DNA from: Paracoccaceae bacterium
GTDB lineage: Bacteria; Pseudomonadota; Alphaproteobacteria; Rhodobacterales; Rhodobacteraceae
Direction: 5' to 3'
DNA length: 64,000 bases
Assembly (NCBI GenBank): GCA_028097405.1
Contig: JAOHEK010000001.1
Coordinates: forward strand, 88,056 to 152,055
Shown: positions 8,771-17,020 of the stretch, piece by piece
How positions within the stretch are numbered: position 1 is the stretch's first letter
Layout of the letters: each line of letters opens with the position of its first letter
Notes under the pieces: generated by a model
The model's database searches: none
Told to the model about the DNA's origin: nothing
Seen by the model: the letters and a program-made list of their open reading frames with translations, nothing else
Made by a program: the position numbers and the translations under genes

Positions 8771-9525
8771 CAAGCCATCTCCTCAAGGATATCGGCATAG
8801 CCGTTCTTTTCGACTTCAAGCGCCAGCTCGGGGCCGCCCGATTTAATCATCCGACCGTTGGCCATGATGTGCACGACGTCGGGTTTGATATGATCCAGCA
8901 GACGCTGATAATGCGTGATGACCAAGAACGACCGTCCCGCGTCGCGCAGCGCATTCACGCCCTCCGACACCAACCGCATCGCGTCCACGTCCAGACCGGA
9001 ATCCGTTTCGTCCAGAATGCACATCTTCGGTTCCAACATCGCCATCTGCAGGATTTCGTTGCGCTTTTTCTCACCGCCCGAAAAACCGACGTTCACCGGG
9101 CGCTTCAGCATATCGGCATCGATCTTCAAGGATTTGGCTTTCTCGCGGATCAGCTTAAGGAAATCGCCGGCGCTAATTTCGTCTTCGCCCCGCGCTTTGC
9201 GTTGTGCGTTTAGGGCCGTGCGCAAGAAGGTCATGTTGCCGACACCAGGGATTTCGACGGGGTATTGGAACGCCAGGAAAAGGCCTGCCGATGCACGCTC
9301 TTCCGGGTCCAGTTCCAACAAATCCGCACCGTCCAAGGTGGCTGACCCACTTGTTACTTCGTATCCGTCACGGCCTGAGAGAACGTAAGACAGGGTGGAT
9401 TTTCCCGATCCATTTGGCCCCATGATCGCATGTACCGCGCCTGCAGGCACATCCAGATCAACACCCTTCAGGATGACCTTATCTTCTTCCTCAAGTTTAA
9501 CGTGGAGGTCTTTGATATTCAGCAT
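8770..9525 (-). CDS. sufC: Fe-S cluster assembly ATPase SufC
   Basis: This 251-residue ABC-type ATPase drives conformational change of the SufB-SufD scaffold and is a soluble cytoplasmic protein. The Walker A motif GPNGSGKST, the SufC-specific signature FSGGEKKRNEI and the Walker B/D-loop ILDETDSGLDVDA are all intact. The length is normal for SufC. It is followed with a one-base overlap by sufD, and preceded by a gap of 79 nt from the membrane protein gene upstream. It has no transmembrane partner domain, as expected. Confidence 0.96.
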   Translation of the reverse strand: MLNIKDLHVKLEEEDKVILKGVDLDVPAGAVHAIMGPNGSGKSTLSYVLSGRDGYEVTSGSATLDGADLLELDPEERASAGLFLAFQYPVEIPGVGNMTFLRTALNAQRKARGEDEISAGDFLKLIREKAKSLKIDADMLKRPVNVGFSGGEKKRNEILQMAMLEPKMCILDETDSGLDVDAMRLVSEGVNALRDAGRSFLVITHYQRLLDHIKPDVVHIMANGRMIKSGGPELALEVEKNGYADILEEMA

Positions 9526-9604
9526 TTTTTATCCTCACAAAGCACGGCAAAGGGCGCTGCCAATAAAGCAGCACCCAATCGATTTTCGAATGTTTGGTTG
9601 TTGG

Positions 9605-10186
9605 TTAGGCGGACGGCGTCGGAGTTTGCGCACGAGCCGATTGAAGCGTCTCTTTCACATAGGCTTTCGAAAAGAAACTGACGTAGACGCCGGGCGCTTT
9701 TTGCATCATTTCCGTTTGATATTCGTAGACCACAAATAGACCCACCGCCGTTGCGAGCAGCCGCACCATGGTCGTCAGATGGAACGTCCAGCAGAACAAA
9801 ATGGCCAGAAAGCTGCCAAACACCAATGCGGCGTAGGGCAGATAGGGTGCAACCGGTGTCGCGGTCAGATCGACGGGAACAAACCCGCCCGGTTGAAACA
9901 TGTGGAAGTCTGCGACTTGTCCGACGAACATTGACAAACAACCGAAGACGAAGGACAGAATGACAAGCGACAGGCCCGAAGCCCGACCGATTTCCTTCTT
10001 CTTGGTCTTTTTTCTCTTCATGCGTACGGTGTTGGTGGCTTTGGCTTTGTTGCCAGCTCGAATTTCTTCGCGCGGTCCGATTTGGATCTCGCCCATCGTG
10101 TTCGATCCACCTTTGTGGATCCGGGCAAGCCTGCCTTCGAATCCGTGGCGTTGTTCTTTGGAGATCGATCTTTTTGAGAAGGCCAT
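9605..10186 (-). CDS. Uncharacterised membrane protein between sufB and sufC
   Basis: This protein of about 193 residues begins with a basic cytoplasmic N-terminus, including a Lys/Arg-rich run (MKRKKTKKKEIGR near residues 56-68), followed by three hydrophobic segments. The end is a short Ala/Pro/Ser-rich tail. I chose the ATG at 10186 (MAFSKRSISK) over the longer open frame to 10240 because the upstream residues look non-coding. I do not recognise a family. It sits in the suf operon, with 278 nt between it and sufB and 79 nt before sufC, so it is probably co-transcribed. Its basic N-terminus could face nucleic acid, lipid headgroups or protein; nothing settles this. Confidence 0.75.
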   Translation of the reverse strand: MAFSKRSISKEQRHGFEGRLARIHKGGSNTMGEIQIGPREEIRAGNKAKATNTVRMKRKKTKKKEIGRASGLSLVILSFVFGCLSMFVGQVADFHMFQPGGFVPVDLTATPVAPYLPYAALVFGSFLAILFCWTFHLTTMVRLLATAVGLFVVYEYQTEMMQKAPGVYVSFFSKAYVKETLQSARAQTPTPSA

Positions 10187-10464
10187 ACCTGTCACCCGAA
10201 TTTGCTTCGCGCGACAGTGATGCCTGTGGATATTGTCCAAAAAATGACAACGGAGCGGAGATTTTCATATCATTAGGGCGCAAACAGGTTGCAGTCATTT
10301 CTCTGGCCCTCCGAATTTTCGTGGCAAAAAGAATAAGATGCTTCCGGCGAAAAGCTCCATCGACAAACTAGTCCCCGAATTCTGTAAGCCATATGATACA
10401 GCCGACGCCTCTGCATCCGCTGGATCATCAGCTGGTCATTCGAAGGCCCTGTCGTCGCCATTGC

Positions 10465-11991
10465 CTAACCCACCGAACCCTCAAGCGAAATCGCCACAAG
10501 CTGTTGAGCTTCCATAGCAAATTCCATCGGCAGCGCCTGCAGCACTTCCTTACAGAACCCGTTGACAACCAAGGCCACAGCCTCTTCCTCGTCCATGCCC
10601 CTTTGGCGGCAATAGAACAGCTGATCGTCATCCACCTTAGAGGTCGTCGCTTCGTGTTCGACCCGGCTCGAGTTATTCTTGACCTCGATATAGGGCACCG
10701 TATGCGCCCCGCATTTGTCGCCAATCAAAAGACTGTCGCACTGGGTGTAATTCCGGCTGTCCTTCGCCTTGGGATGCATCGACACTAACCCACGATAGGT
10801 ATTCTGCGCCTTGCCCGCAGAAATCCCCTTGGACACGATCCGCGACTTGGTATTTTTGCCCAGATGCACCATCTTTGTGCCGGTGTCTGCTTGCTGCATG
10901 TTGTTGGCAATCGCGATGGAATAGAACTCACCTTGGCTGTCATCACCGCGCAAAATGCACGACGGATATTTCCACGTCACAGCCGATCCGGTTTCCACTT
11001 GGGTCCACATCACCTTCGAGCGATCGCCCCGACAATCGGCACGCTTGGTCACAAAGTTATAAATGCCGCCTTTGCCGTTCTCGTCGCCCGGATACCAGTT
11101 TTGTACCGTCGAATACTTGATCTCGGCATCGTCCAGCAAAACCAGCTCCACAACCGCCGCATGAAGCTGCGAAATATCACGTTGTGGCGCCGTGCAGCCC
11201 TCAAGGTAGGATACATACGAACCCTTGTCGGCAATGATCAGCGTGCGTTCGAACTGGCCTGTATTCTCAGCATTGATCCGGAAATACGTCGAAAGCTCCA
11301 TCGGGCAGCGCACACCGGGCGGCACATAGACGAAAGAGCCATCGGAAAAGACAGCAGAATTCAGCGTCGCATAGAAATTATCGGACTGCGGCACGACCGA
11401 ACCAATGTATTTCTTAACCAGCTCGGGATGCTCTTGCACCGCTTCCGAAATCGAACAGAAAATCACACCAGCCTTCGCCAGCTCCGCCTGAAACGTCGTG
11501 CCAACGGAAACGCTGTCAAACACCGCATCCACGGCCACTTTGCGCCCTTCAGCGGGCATATCTTCGGCCCCTTCGACACCGGCCAGGATCATCTGTTCCT
11601 TCAACGGAATGCCAAGTTTCGCGTAGGTTTCCAGCAGCTTCGGGTCCACCTCATCCAACGACTTCGGCTTTTCCTCCATGCTTTTCGGCTTGGCGTAATA
11701 ATACTGATCCTGAAAGTCGATCTTCGGATAATCGACCATCGCCCATTCGGGTTCGGTCATCTTCAACCACCGGGCATAAGCCTCAAGACGCCATTCCAAC
11801 ATCCACGCAGGTTCGCCGTTTTTCTCGGAAATCAGCCGCACGATATCTTCGGTCAGCCCTTTCGGAGCGTATTCCATCTCGATATCCGTCGCCCAGCCAT
11901 ATTTGTAGGTGCCCGAGAGCGAGCGCACAGCATCAACGGTGTCCTGATCAACACCGTCTTTGACCTCTGTTGTGCTATCCAAAGCTGCCAT
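10465..11991 (-). CDS. sufB: Fe-S cluster assembly protein SufB
   Basis: This 508-residue protein is the SufB subunit of the SufBC2D scaffold. It shows the hallmark central region with [19 protein letters not shown] and YLEGCTAP, and the C-terminal SufBD domain containing [20 protein letters not shown]. The length is typical of alphaproteobacterial SufB (about 500). Translation starts 11 nt after the stop of the cysteine desulfurase gene, so the two are co-transcribed. The conserved cysteine in CRQRG near the C-terminus corresponds to a residue implicated in sulfur acceptance or cluster ligation in this family. Confidence 0.96.
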   Translation of the reverse strand: MAALDSTTEVKDGVDQDTVDAVRSLSGTYKYGWATDIEMEYAPKGLTEDIVRLISEKNGEPAWMLEWRLEAYARWLKMTEPEWAMVDYPKIDFQDQYYYAKPKSMEEKPKSLDEVDPKLLETYAKLGIPLKEQMILAGVEGAEDMPAEGRKVAVDAVFDSVSVGTTFQAELAKAGVIFCSISEAVQEHPELVKKYIGSVVPQSDNFYATLNSAVFSDGSFVYVPPGVRCPMELSTYFRINAENTGQFERTLIIADKGSYVSYLEGCTAPQRDISQLHAAVVELVLLDDAEIKYSTVQNWYPGDENGKGGIYNFVTKRADCRGDRSKVMWTQVETGSAVTWKYPSCILRGDDSQGEFYSIAIANNMQQADTGTKMVHLGKNTKSRIVSKGISAGKAQNTYRGLVSMHPKAKDSRNYTQCDSLLIGDKCGAHTVPYIEVKNNSSRVEHEATTSKVDDDQLFYCRQRGMDEEEAVALVVNGFCKEVLQALPMEFAMEAQQLVAISLEGSVG

Positions 11992-12002
11992 CTTTTACCC
12001 TC

Positions 12003-13136
12003 TCAAGCCGCGCGCTGGCGGAATTTCTTTTCTTGGCGGGTCCATGCGTCGATAAAACGCAAAACCTCATCCTCAGTCGTCGTAGGCCCCATCGAGACCC
12101 GTATCGCGCTCGCCGCCGTCACGTCGTCAAAGCCCATGGCCTGCAACACCCGACTGGCGCGCACTTTGCCACTGGAACACGCCGAGCCCGCGCTGATCGC
12201 AAACCCCGCCAAGTCCATCGCCATCACTTGCGTTTCGCCCTTCCAACCGGGCGTGGCGAAACATGACGTGTTCGGCAATCGCGGCGCATCCTTGCCTATC
12301 AAAATAGTGTTCGGAGCCTCAGCCTCAAGAGCGTTTTCTAGAATCTTTCTAAGTTCTGCAACCCGATCCCACGCGCCATCGGCCAAATCCTTCGCTGCAG
12401 CCTCAGCCGCAGCCCCAAATCCAGCAATCCCAATGACGTTTTCGGTGCCCCCGCGCCGACCCATTTCCTGGCCTCCACCGCGAATATGAGGGGTCAATTC
12501 CAGACCATCCGTACCCTTCATAGCAATCAAGGCACCAACACCCTTGGGACCACCAAGCTTGTGGGCCGAAATCAGGGCATAATCTATACCCCACCATTCT
12601 AGGGCTACAGGCATTTTACCAATGGCCTGAACCGCATCTGAAAGAACCCTCAGTTTCGGAAAACGTTCTTTCATATAAGCCGACACTCCGGCAACATTCT
12701 GCAAAACACCCGTTTCGGAATTGGCCGCCTGAACCGCAACCAACTCATGGGCGCTCAAAGCGCCCAGAATCTCAGTATCAAAACGACCTTCAACTACAAG
12801 CCGTCCATTGCCATCCACGGTGAGTGGCAGCTTCGTGCTCTGATGTGCCAGCACTGCGTCGTGTTCAACGCCAGCACTAATGATCCACCCGACCCAATTT
12901 GCCAAACACGATGCGCTCTCGCTCGCACCGCTGGTGAAAATCACATCTTGCGGCTTACAGCCGACGGCCGTTGCCACCTGCCCCCGCGCCCGTTCAATCA
13001 ACCCCTTCGCCGCGCGACCCTCAGCATGAACCGACGACGGATTCCCAACCACGTCCATCGCTGCAATCATCGCATCGCGCGCCTCACTCCGCAAAGGAGC
13101 CGTCGCGTTCCAGTCCAGATAAACCCGCTCAGACAT
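12003..13136 (-). CDS. Cysteine desulfurase, IscS/NifS class
   Basis: This 377-residue PLP enzyme is a class I (NifS/IscS-type) cysteine desulfurase. The PLP-binding lysine is in LISAHKLGGPKG and the catalytic cysteine lies in GSACSSGKVRAS, in a longer loop than in SufS. It is therefore a second, distinct desulfurase in the same operon as sufS. It follows iscR by 106 nt and precedes sufB by 11 nt. It may supply sulfur to Suf or to tRNA thiolation; which of the two desulfurases feeds SufB cannot be told from sequence. The length is slightly shorter than E. coli IscS. Confidence 0.92.
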   Translation of the reverse strand: MSERVYLDWNATAPLRSEARDAMIAAMDVVGNPSSVHAEGRAAKGLIERARGQVATAVGCKPQDVIFTSGASESASCLANWVGWIISAGVEHDAVLAHQSTKLPLTVDGNGRLVVEGRFDTEILGALSAHELVAVQAANSETGVLQNVAGVSAYMKERFPKLRVLSDAVQAIGKMPVALEWWGIDYALISAHKLGGPKGVGALIAMKGTDGLELTPHIRGGGQEMGRRGGTENVIGIAGFGAAAEAAAKDLADGAWDRVAELRKILENALEAEAPNTILIGKDAPRLPNTSCFATPGWKGETQVMAMDLAGFAISAGSACSSGKVRASRVLQAMGFDDVTAASAIRVSMGPTTTEDEVLRFIDAWTRQEKKFRQRAA

Positions 13137-13169
13137 AATAGCTTCTTCTGTCTAAATACTTTGGGGGGC

Positions 13170-13192
13170 GTGGGGGGGCAAAGCCCCCCACA
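13170..13192 (-). terminator. G-rich hairpin between iscR and the cysteine desulfurase gene
   Basis: GTGGGGGGGC followed by AAA and GCCCCCCAC can fold into a very stable hairpin, with one extra G. It lies in the 106-nt spacer between iscR and the downstream desulfurase gene. No T run follows it on either strand, so it is not a classical terminator. It could slow transcription, block 3' exonuclease and set different iscR and suf levels. An upstream GGGGGGCG tract (13163-13170) makes alternative pairing possible. Confidence 0.4.
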
Positions 13193-13242
13193 TACCGCGA
13201 TGGGCGCCAAGCCCAGCGCAATCAAATTATCCCAAGACACCC

Positions 13243-13704
13243 TCATCTCTCGTCCACCACTTCGAACAATGCCGGTACGGCAGGACAAGGTGCCAATTCG
13301 TTAGAAATCACATCAGACAGCCTAGTCTGGTGCAAAAACACATAGACATGCGCCGAAAGCCCTTCCCACAAACGATTGGTCAGACTTTGTGCTTTAGACC
13401 CCGAAATCGCCCCGCTGGCACCGGCACCGGTGTGCATGGCATCCACCGTTTCATCGACCGCGCCCAGAATCTCGCTGACCCGTATCTCGGAGGGCACCCG
13501 TGCCAAACGATATCCACCGCCCGGCCCACGCACACTTTCCACCAAACCGGCCCGACGCAACTTCACGAACAATTGCTCAAGATAAGGTAGCGAAATGTCC
13601 TGACGCCGCGAGATTTCGCCCAAGGACAACAGGGTCTCGCCCTTTGTCATCCCTAGATCCGCCAAAGCAACCATGGCATAGCGTCCCTTAGTGCTCAGTT
13701 TCAT
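13243..13704 (-). CDS. iscR: Rrf2-family regulator IscR (single-cysteine type)
   Basis: This 153-residue winged-helix regulator heads the Fe-S assembly operon. The N-terminus (MKLSTKGRYAMVALADL) and the wing (GLVESVRGPGGGYRLAR) are typical of IscR. I chose the ATG at 13704; a TTG two codons upstream also keeps the frame. The three closely spaced cysteines that ligate the 2Fe-2S cluster in E. coli IscR (positions 92-104 there) are absent: that region reads AMHTGAGASGAISG. The only cysteine in the protein is in ELAPCPAVP near residue 140. IscR of Rhodobacter sphaeroides is reported to be a similar single-cysteine repressor, so this is a lineage trait. A palindromic operator candidate lies about 85 nt upstream. 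Confidence 0.92.
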   Translation of the reverse strand: MKLSTKGRYAMVALADLGMTKGETLLSLGEISRRQDISLPYLEQLFVKLRRAGLVESVRGPGGGYRLARVPSEIRVSEILGAVDETVDAMHTGAGASGAISGSKAQSLTNRLWEGLSAHVYVFLHQTRLSDVISNELAPCPAVPALFEVVDER

Positions 13705-13787
13705 GCGCAACCATCCTGCCTTAAATCATTGACCTTTTCCCGCGCGGGGCTTACCTCCGCACAAGTCCATCGGGAGGGTGGCGCCGA

Positions 13788-13804
13788 TTTAGAACGCTTC
13801 TAAA
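13788..13804. promoter_or_regulatory. Iron-Rhodo-box-like operator
   Basis: TTTAGAACGCTTCTAAA is a perfect inverted repeat with 7-bp arms and a 3-bp spacer. It lies in the intergenic space between iscR (minus) and the alpha/beta hydrolase (plus), so it could act on both. It resembles the Iron-Rhodo-box predicted for Rhodobacterales iron-responsive genes and attributed to IscR; I am recalling that consensus rather than comparing with a matrix. It implies autoregulation of the suf operon by iron or cluster status. Confidence 0.65.
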
Positions 13805-13872
13805 GACCCCGACAGAAATCGTCAACTATTGACGAGGGTTCGGCAAAAAAATGAGAAGGTACATTTGTAAAC

Positions 13873-14526
13873 ATGCCCGAGGTAATTTTTCCCGGCCCCG
13901 AGGGACGGCTGGAAGGTCGATACCATCCACAGAAATCCAAAGATGCGCCGATTGCAATCGTCTTGCATCCGCACCCGCAATTTGGCGGCACGATGAACAA
14001 TCGCGTGGTCTATAACCTGCATTATGCCTTTCATAACATGGGCTTCAATGTACTTAGATTCAACTTCCGCGGCGTCGGTCGCAGCCAAGGCGAATACGAT
14101 CAAGGCATTGGCGAGCTGTCGGATGCGGCCTCAGCACTGGATTATCTTCAGTCCATGAACCAGAATGCCAAGCATTGCTGGGTTGCCGGATTTTCCTTCG
14201 GCGCATGGATCGGTATGCAGCTTTTGATGCGTCGACCAGAAATCACGGGTTTTATCAGCGTCTCGCCGCCTGCGAATATGTACGACTTTTCCTTCCTTGC
14301 ACCCTGCCCGTCGTCCGGGTTGGTCATCAACGGGACATCTGATCGCGTCGCACCACCGCGCGATACCCATACGCTTGTGGAAAAACTCCATGAACAAAAG
14401 GGCATCACGGTCACGCATACGGAAATCGAAGGGGCCGGACACTTCTTTGAGGACCCCCATATGGAAAACATGATCGGCAATGTGACGAGCTACGTTGGGC
14501 GCCGTCTGACTGAAACCTCACGTTAA
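13873..14526 (+). CDS. Alpha/beta hydrolase
   Basis: This 217-residue cytoplasmic alpha/beta hydrolase has HPHPQFGGTMNN at the oxyanion region, RFNFRGVGRSQG, the nucleophile elbow GFSFGAW with Ser108, and a catalytic histidine probably in GAGHFFEDPH. It belongs to the small serine-hydrolase group found next to iscR-suf genes in many Rhodobacterales. It is divergent from iscR and shares the 168-nt spacer that carries the Iron-Rhodo-box-like palindrome, so it may belong to the same regulon. The ribosome binding site is weak (AGAAGG about 12 nt upstream). Substrate is unknown. Confidence 0.88.
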   Translation: MPEVIFPGPEGRLEGRYHPQKSKDAPIAIVLHPHPQFGGTMNNRVVYNLHYAFHNMGFNVLRFNFRGVGRSQGEYDQGIGELSDAASALDYLQSMNQNAKHCWVAGFSFGAWIGMQLLMRRPEITGFISVSPPANMYDFSFLAPCPSSGLVINGTSDRVAPPRDTHTLVEKLHEQKGITVTHTEIEGAGHFFEDPHMENMIGNVTSYVGRRLTETSR

Positions 14527-14545
14527 GAGCGTTACACTCGTGACG

Positions 14546-15691
14546 TTACGTCTCGTCTAAATCGTCGCTTAAATGCAAAAGCGGGCGCGGTCGGTACTCC
14601 GTCGTCGCCCGCCAGCGCCTCTTTGCTGGTTCCGAGACATCCCAGACAAAGGACGGCGCGTATTTGCCCTCGCGGTGCAAAACACGCTTGCGCAAAAGCC
14701 GCCCTACAAAGCCCGGTGGTTTGGTGTGGTTCATCAAAGGCGTCGTCACGGCCTCTTGTTCACGCGCGAATCCGGCCAGCATATCAGTATCGAACGCCAA
14801 ACCCTGATCTGTGGCCCCCGCCGCAATCCAGCCAAGCGCAATGCTCGACAACCCCAAGATATCGCCGCCACCGCCGACCGAACCGTGATCTCCTGCGAAC
14901 CAGTGCTGTTGGTAAAGTCGGCGGTTGTCATCATCCATTTGATTTAACAACCCCATGTTTTGCCACAGCGTGGGCGGAAAAGTTCGGCGTTTTTCATCAA
15001 TGGAAACCCCGTGCCGCGCAGCCTTAACACTGCGTGACAGAACCAGATCATGAAACCCATGGTTGCCGTTGAAAATACGAGCCAACAAACGGTAGTGCCC
15101 CGGGACGCCCAGTGCACCGACCGTGTCCCAGACGCCAAGATAGCTTACTGACAAAATCGCAGGCTCTGGATAGCCCGATCGTATCCGCCAAGCCTGTTCG
15201 GTCTTGCTGGTTGCCAGACTGCTTGAAAATCCAGCGCGGAACTTATGGCTTTCCAATGTGTTTGGGGCCGTATTACGATTCATATCGCGATAGCGCTTGA
15301 TGGCCACAGGGATACGATCCATTTGATCTGCGTCCGGCAACCCCGAGGCCCGCAAGAGCCCGGCTAATGATCGCGCTGTGAAAGCACCACGCGAAAACCC
15401 GAAAATGTGGATCTCGTCACCCGACTCGTAGGTTTCGGCCAGAAATCGATAAGCGGCGGTGATATTTCGTGTCACGCCAACTCCGAATACCCCGCCGCTG
15501 ATCTTGTCCCATTTGGCTCGTAAGCCAGTCATACCAAATCCGGTGCCGACGCCCGGGACATATTTGCTAAACTGCGCCACGCCGTCGTCGCCAGTGGTGC
15601 GCACTGCGCCATGTAAAAGATGTACATTTGTCGGAAAGGGCGAATCCGCCGCGTTCCATGTGCCATCGCAGAAAATTGCGATCCGTTTCAT
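14546..15691 (-). CDS. DUF2235-domain alpha/beta hydrolase (phospholipase-like)
   Basis: This 381-residue protein starts with the DUF2235 signature MKRIAIFCDGTWN and has the nucleophile elbow IFGFSRGAFTAR with Ser100. DUF2235 proteins include type VI secretion phospholipase effectors (Tle1) and their chromosomal relatives of unknown role. It has no signal peptide or membrane segment, and no VgrG, PAAR or immunity-type neighbour is visible, so an effector role is not supported. It is convergent with the alpha/beta hydrolase, whose stop is 19 nt away. Confidence 0.85.
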   Translation of the reverse strand: MKRIAIFCDGTWNAADSPFPTNVHLLHGAVRTTGDDGVAQFSKYVPGVGTGFGMTGLRAKWDKISGGVFGVGVTRNITAAYRFLAETYESGDEIHIFGFSRGAFTARSLAGLLRASGLPDADQMDRIPVAIKRYRDMNRNTAPNTLESHKFRAGFSSSLATSKTEQAWRIRSGYPEPAILSVSYLGVWDTVGALGVPGHYRLLARIFNGNHGFHDLVLSRSVKAARHGVSIDEKRRTFPPTLWQNMGLLNQMDDDNRRLYQQHWFAGDHGSVGGGGDILGLSSIALGWIAAGATDQGLAFDTDMLAGFAREQEAVTTPLMNHTKPPGFVGRLLRKRVLHREGKYAPSFVWDVSEPAKRRWRATTEYRPRPLLHLSDDLDET

Positions 15692-15892
15692 TAAAAAGGC
15701 CTTTCAATAATGATTAAAGCCTAGTCCACGCGCAGATCCAGAACAAGAACATCGGCCACTTCTTTGGGAAACGCCCAAGTTCCGACACAGTTCCGCCATT
15801 GTCGCGTCAAACGAGGGGCCATAGATGACGGTGAAACTTGTTCCGGGCTATTTTCCCTCTGACGCCCGGACCAGGCATCCTTCGAGCAACGC

Positions 15893-15928
15893 AAAAATCA
15901 GACCCGGCGCAAGCCGGGCTACTTTTTT
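15893..15928. terminator. Bidirectional hairpin terminator downstream of the M48 peptidase gene
   Basis: CCCGGC-GCAA-GCCGGG forms a perfect 6-bp stem with a GCAA tetraloop at 15903-15918. On the minus strand it is followed after three bases by TTTTT, and on the plus strand by CTACTTTTTT. It lies just downstream of the minus-strand M48 peptidase gene and would end that transcript. No plus-strand gene precedes it, so the plus orientation is probably incidental. Confidence 0.65.
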
Positions 15929-15945
15929 AAGCCATCGGATTTTAC

Positions 15946-16659
15946 CTAACGAATGCTGTTTCGGACGTTCTGGATGCGATCCGCATTGGGGGGATGGCTA
16001 CCCAGAAAACGGTCTCCAGGATCCCTAGCATCTTGGAAATAGAGCACTCCGCGCAAAGGGTTATATCCCGCACGTTGTGCAATCTGAGCGCCAACCGTAT
16101 CCGCTTCCAATTCAAAATTCTTTGAGTACCGCCGCGCACCGATGGTGCCGCCGATGTTCGTCGCTGTATCAATGCCACTTGTGTCCAAACCCGCCATTGC
16201 CCCGAACACCGCCCCAATTACCGCGCCGGTCCGTGCCAAATTTTGGGTCTGGTTGATATGAGATTCGATGTGATGTGCCGCTTCATGCGCTAGCGCAAAG
16301 GCGATTTCGTCACGGTTGCGCATCTGCCGCAGCAAAGCGGGTGTGAACGCCAGCAAAGGTCGGCCTGCGTCGTTATAGGTTTGATAAGCATTCGGCGGCT
16401 GATTTGGCCGATCATCGATGACGATCGCAAAGTCGCAATTCGCGCCCGGTCGAATTTGGCGACACGCACTTTCGGCCACGGGTTCCACGCGTCGAACAAC
16501 CGCGCGGAAATCAGCAACGCTTTGTGGAGAGCCGGTTCGCGTGACCTGTTCAACGGGCGCCGCAACGGGCTGAGGCGCGGTCTGTGGCGCGGTGCTTGTT
16601 GGAACGTCACAGGCAGAAAGGGCCATCAAAAGACTAAGGGCAAGGGCTGCATTTTTCAT
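15946..16659 (-). CDS. M48-family lipoprotein metallopeptidase
   Basis: This 237-residue protein starts with a lipoprotein signal peptide whose lipobox is LSAC with the lipidated Cys17, so it should be anchored to a membrane facing the periplasm. The zinc motif HEAAHH (His125, Glu126, His129) and the third ligand in NFELEADTVG identify an M48 peptidase resembling BepA/LoiP-type quality-control proteases. Compared with BepA it lacks TPR repeats. I chose the ATG at 16659 rather than a TTG one codon upstream. A hairpin terminator follows the gene. It probably degrades misfolded envelope proteins; this is family knowledge. Confidence 0.88.
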   Translation of the reverse strand: MKNAALALSLLMALSACDVPTSTAPQTAPQPVAAPVEQVTRTGSPQSVADFRAVVRRVEPVAESACRQIRPGANCDFAIVIDDRPNQPPNAYQTYNDAGRPLLAFTPALLRQMRNRDEIAFALAHEAAHHIESHINQTQNLARTGAVIGAVFGAMAGLDTSGIDTATNIGGTIGARRYSKNFELEADTVGAQIAQRAGYNPLRGVLYFQDARDPGDRFLGSHPPNADRIQNVRNSIR

Positions 16660-16786
16660 CAAATTTACCTCACAAGGTGTTCTTTATACTCACTTTGCAA
16701 TGTCTCACCCTGCCCCACAACGGTCCTTTGCATTTTGGTCAGGATTTCGCTTGCCCCCGTCGCGTAAGGGTCGCAGTCTTAGCCTC

Positions 16787-17020
16787 ATGTTCACCATCGA
16801 GCACGAATTTGACGCTACCGTTGTCACGCTTTTGGACGATCCCGCCACGCATCGCCAGCAGGACGTGACAATCACTGCTTTCGAAGACTGTGTCGTCATC
16901 GAGCAAGAAAACCAACGTACGGGATCAGTGCAAAAGATCACGCTTTCACTGTCGCAAGTTGCCGATCTGACAGCGGCGTTGAACTTACCCGAAGGCGTCT
17001 ATACCCGCGAAAAACCCTAG
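16787..17020 (+). CDS. Small conserved-looking hypothetical protein
   Basis: This 77-residue acidic protein (MFTIEHEFDATVVTLLDD at the N-terminus) has alternating hydrophobic positions suggesting a compact beta-rich fold and no signal or membrane segment. The frame opens upstream to 16592, but the ATG at 16787 gives the part that reads like protein. It is divergent from the M48 gene and overlaps the end of the convergent threonylcarbamoyl-AMP synthase gene by 4 nt. I do not recognise a family. Confidence 0.6.
   Translation: MFTIEHEFDATVVTLLDDPATHRQQDVTITAFEDCVVIEQENQRTGSVQKITLSLSQVADLTAALNLPEGVYTREKP

Noticed and set aside
9519..10298. A 259-codon minus-strand frame over the sufB-sufC membrane protein
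   Set aside because: It overlaps the membrane protein in another frame and lacks its hydrophobic pattern.
10273..10461. A 62-codon minus-strand frame starting 3 nt after the sufB stop
   Set aside because: The position is tempting, but the translation (rich in Arg, Cys and Ser with no pattern) and weak ribosome binding site do not look like protein. It could be a remnant.
10864..12489. A 541-codon plus-strand open frame over sufB and the cysteine desulfurase
   Set aside because: It is antisense to two well-supported genes, is rich in His/Arg as expected of an antisense shadow in GC-rich coding DNA, and shows no domain.
15721..15822. A 33-codon minus-strand frame upstream of the DUF2235 gene
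   Set aside because: The product looks plausible in part (ending VADVLVLDLRVD), but there is no ribosome binding site and the length is too short to trust without comparison.
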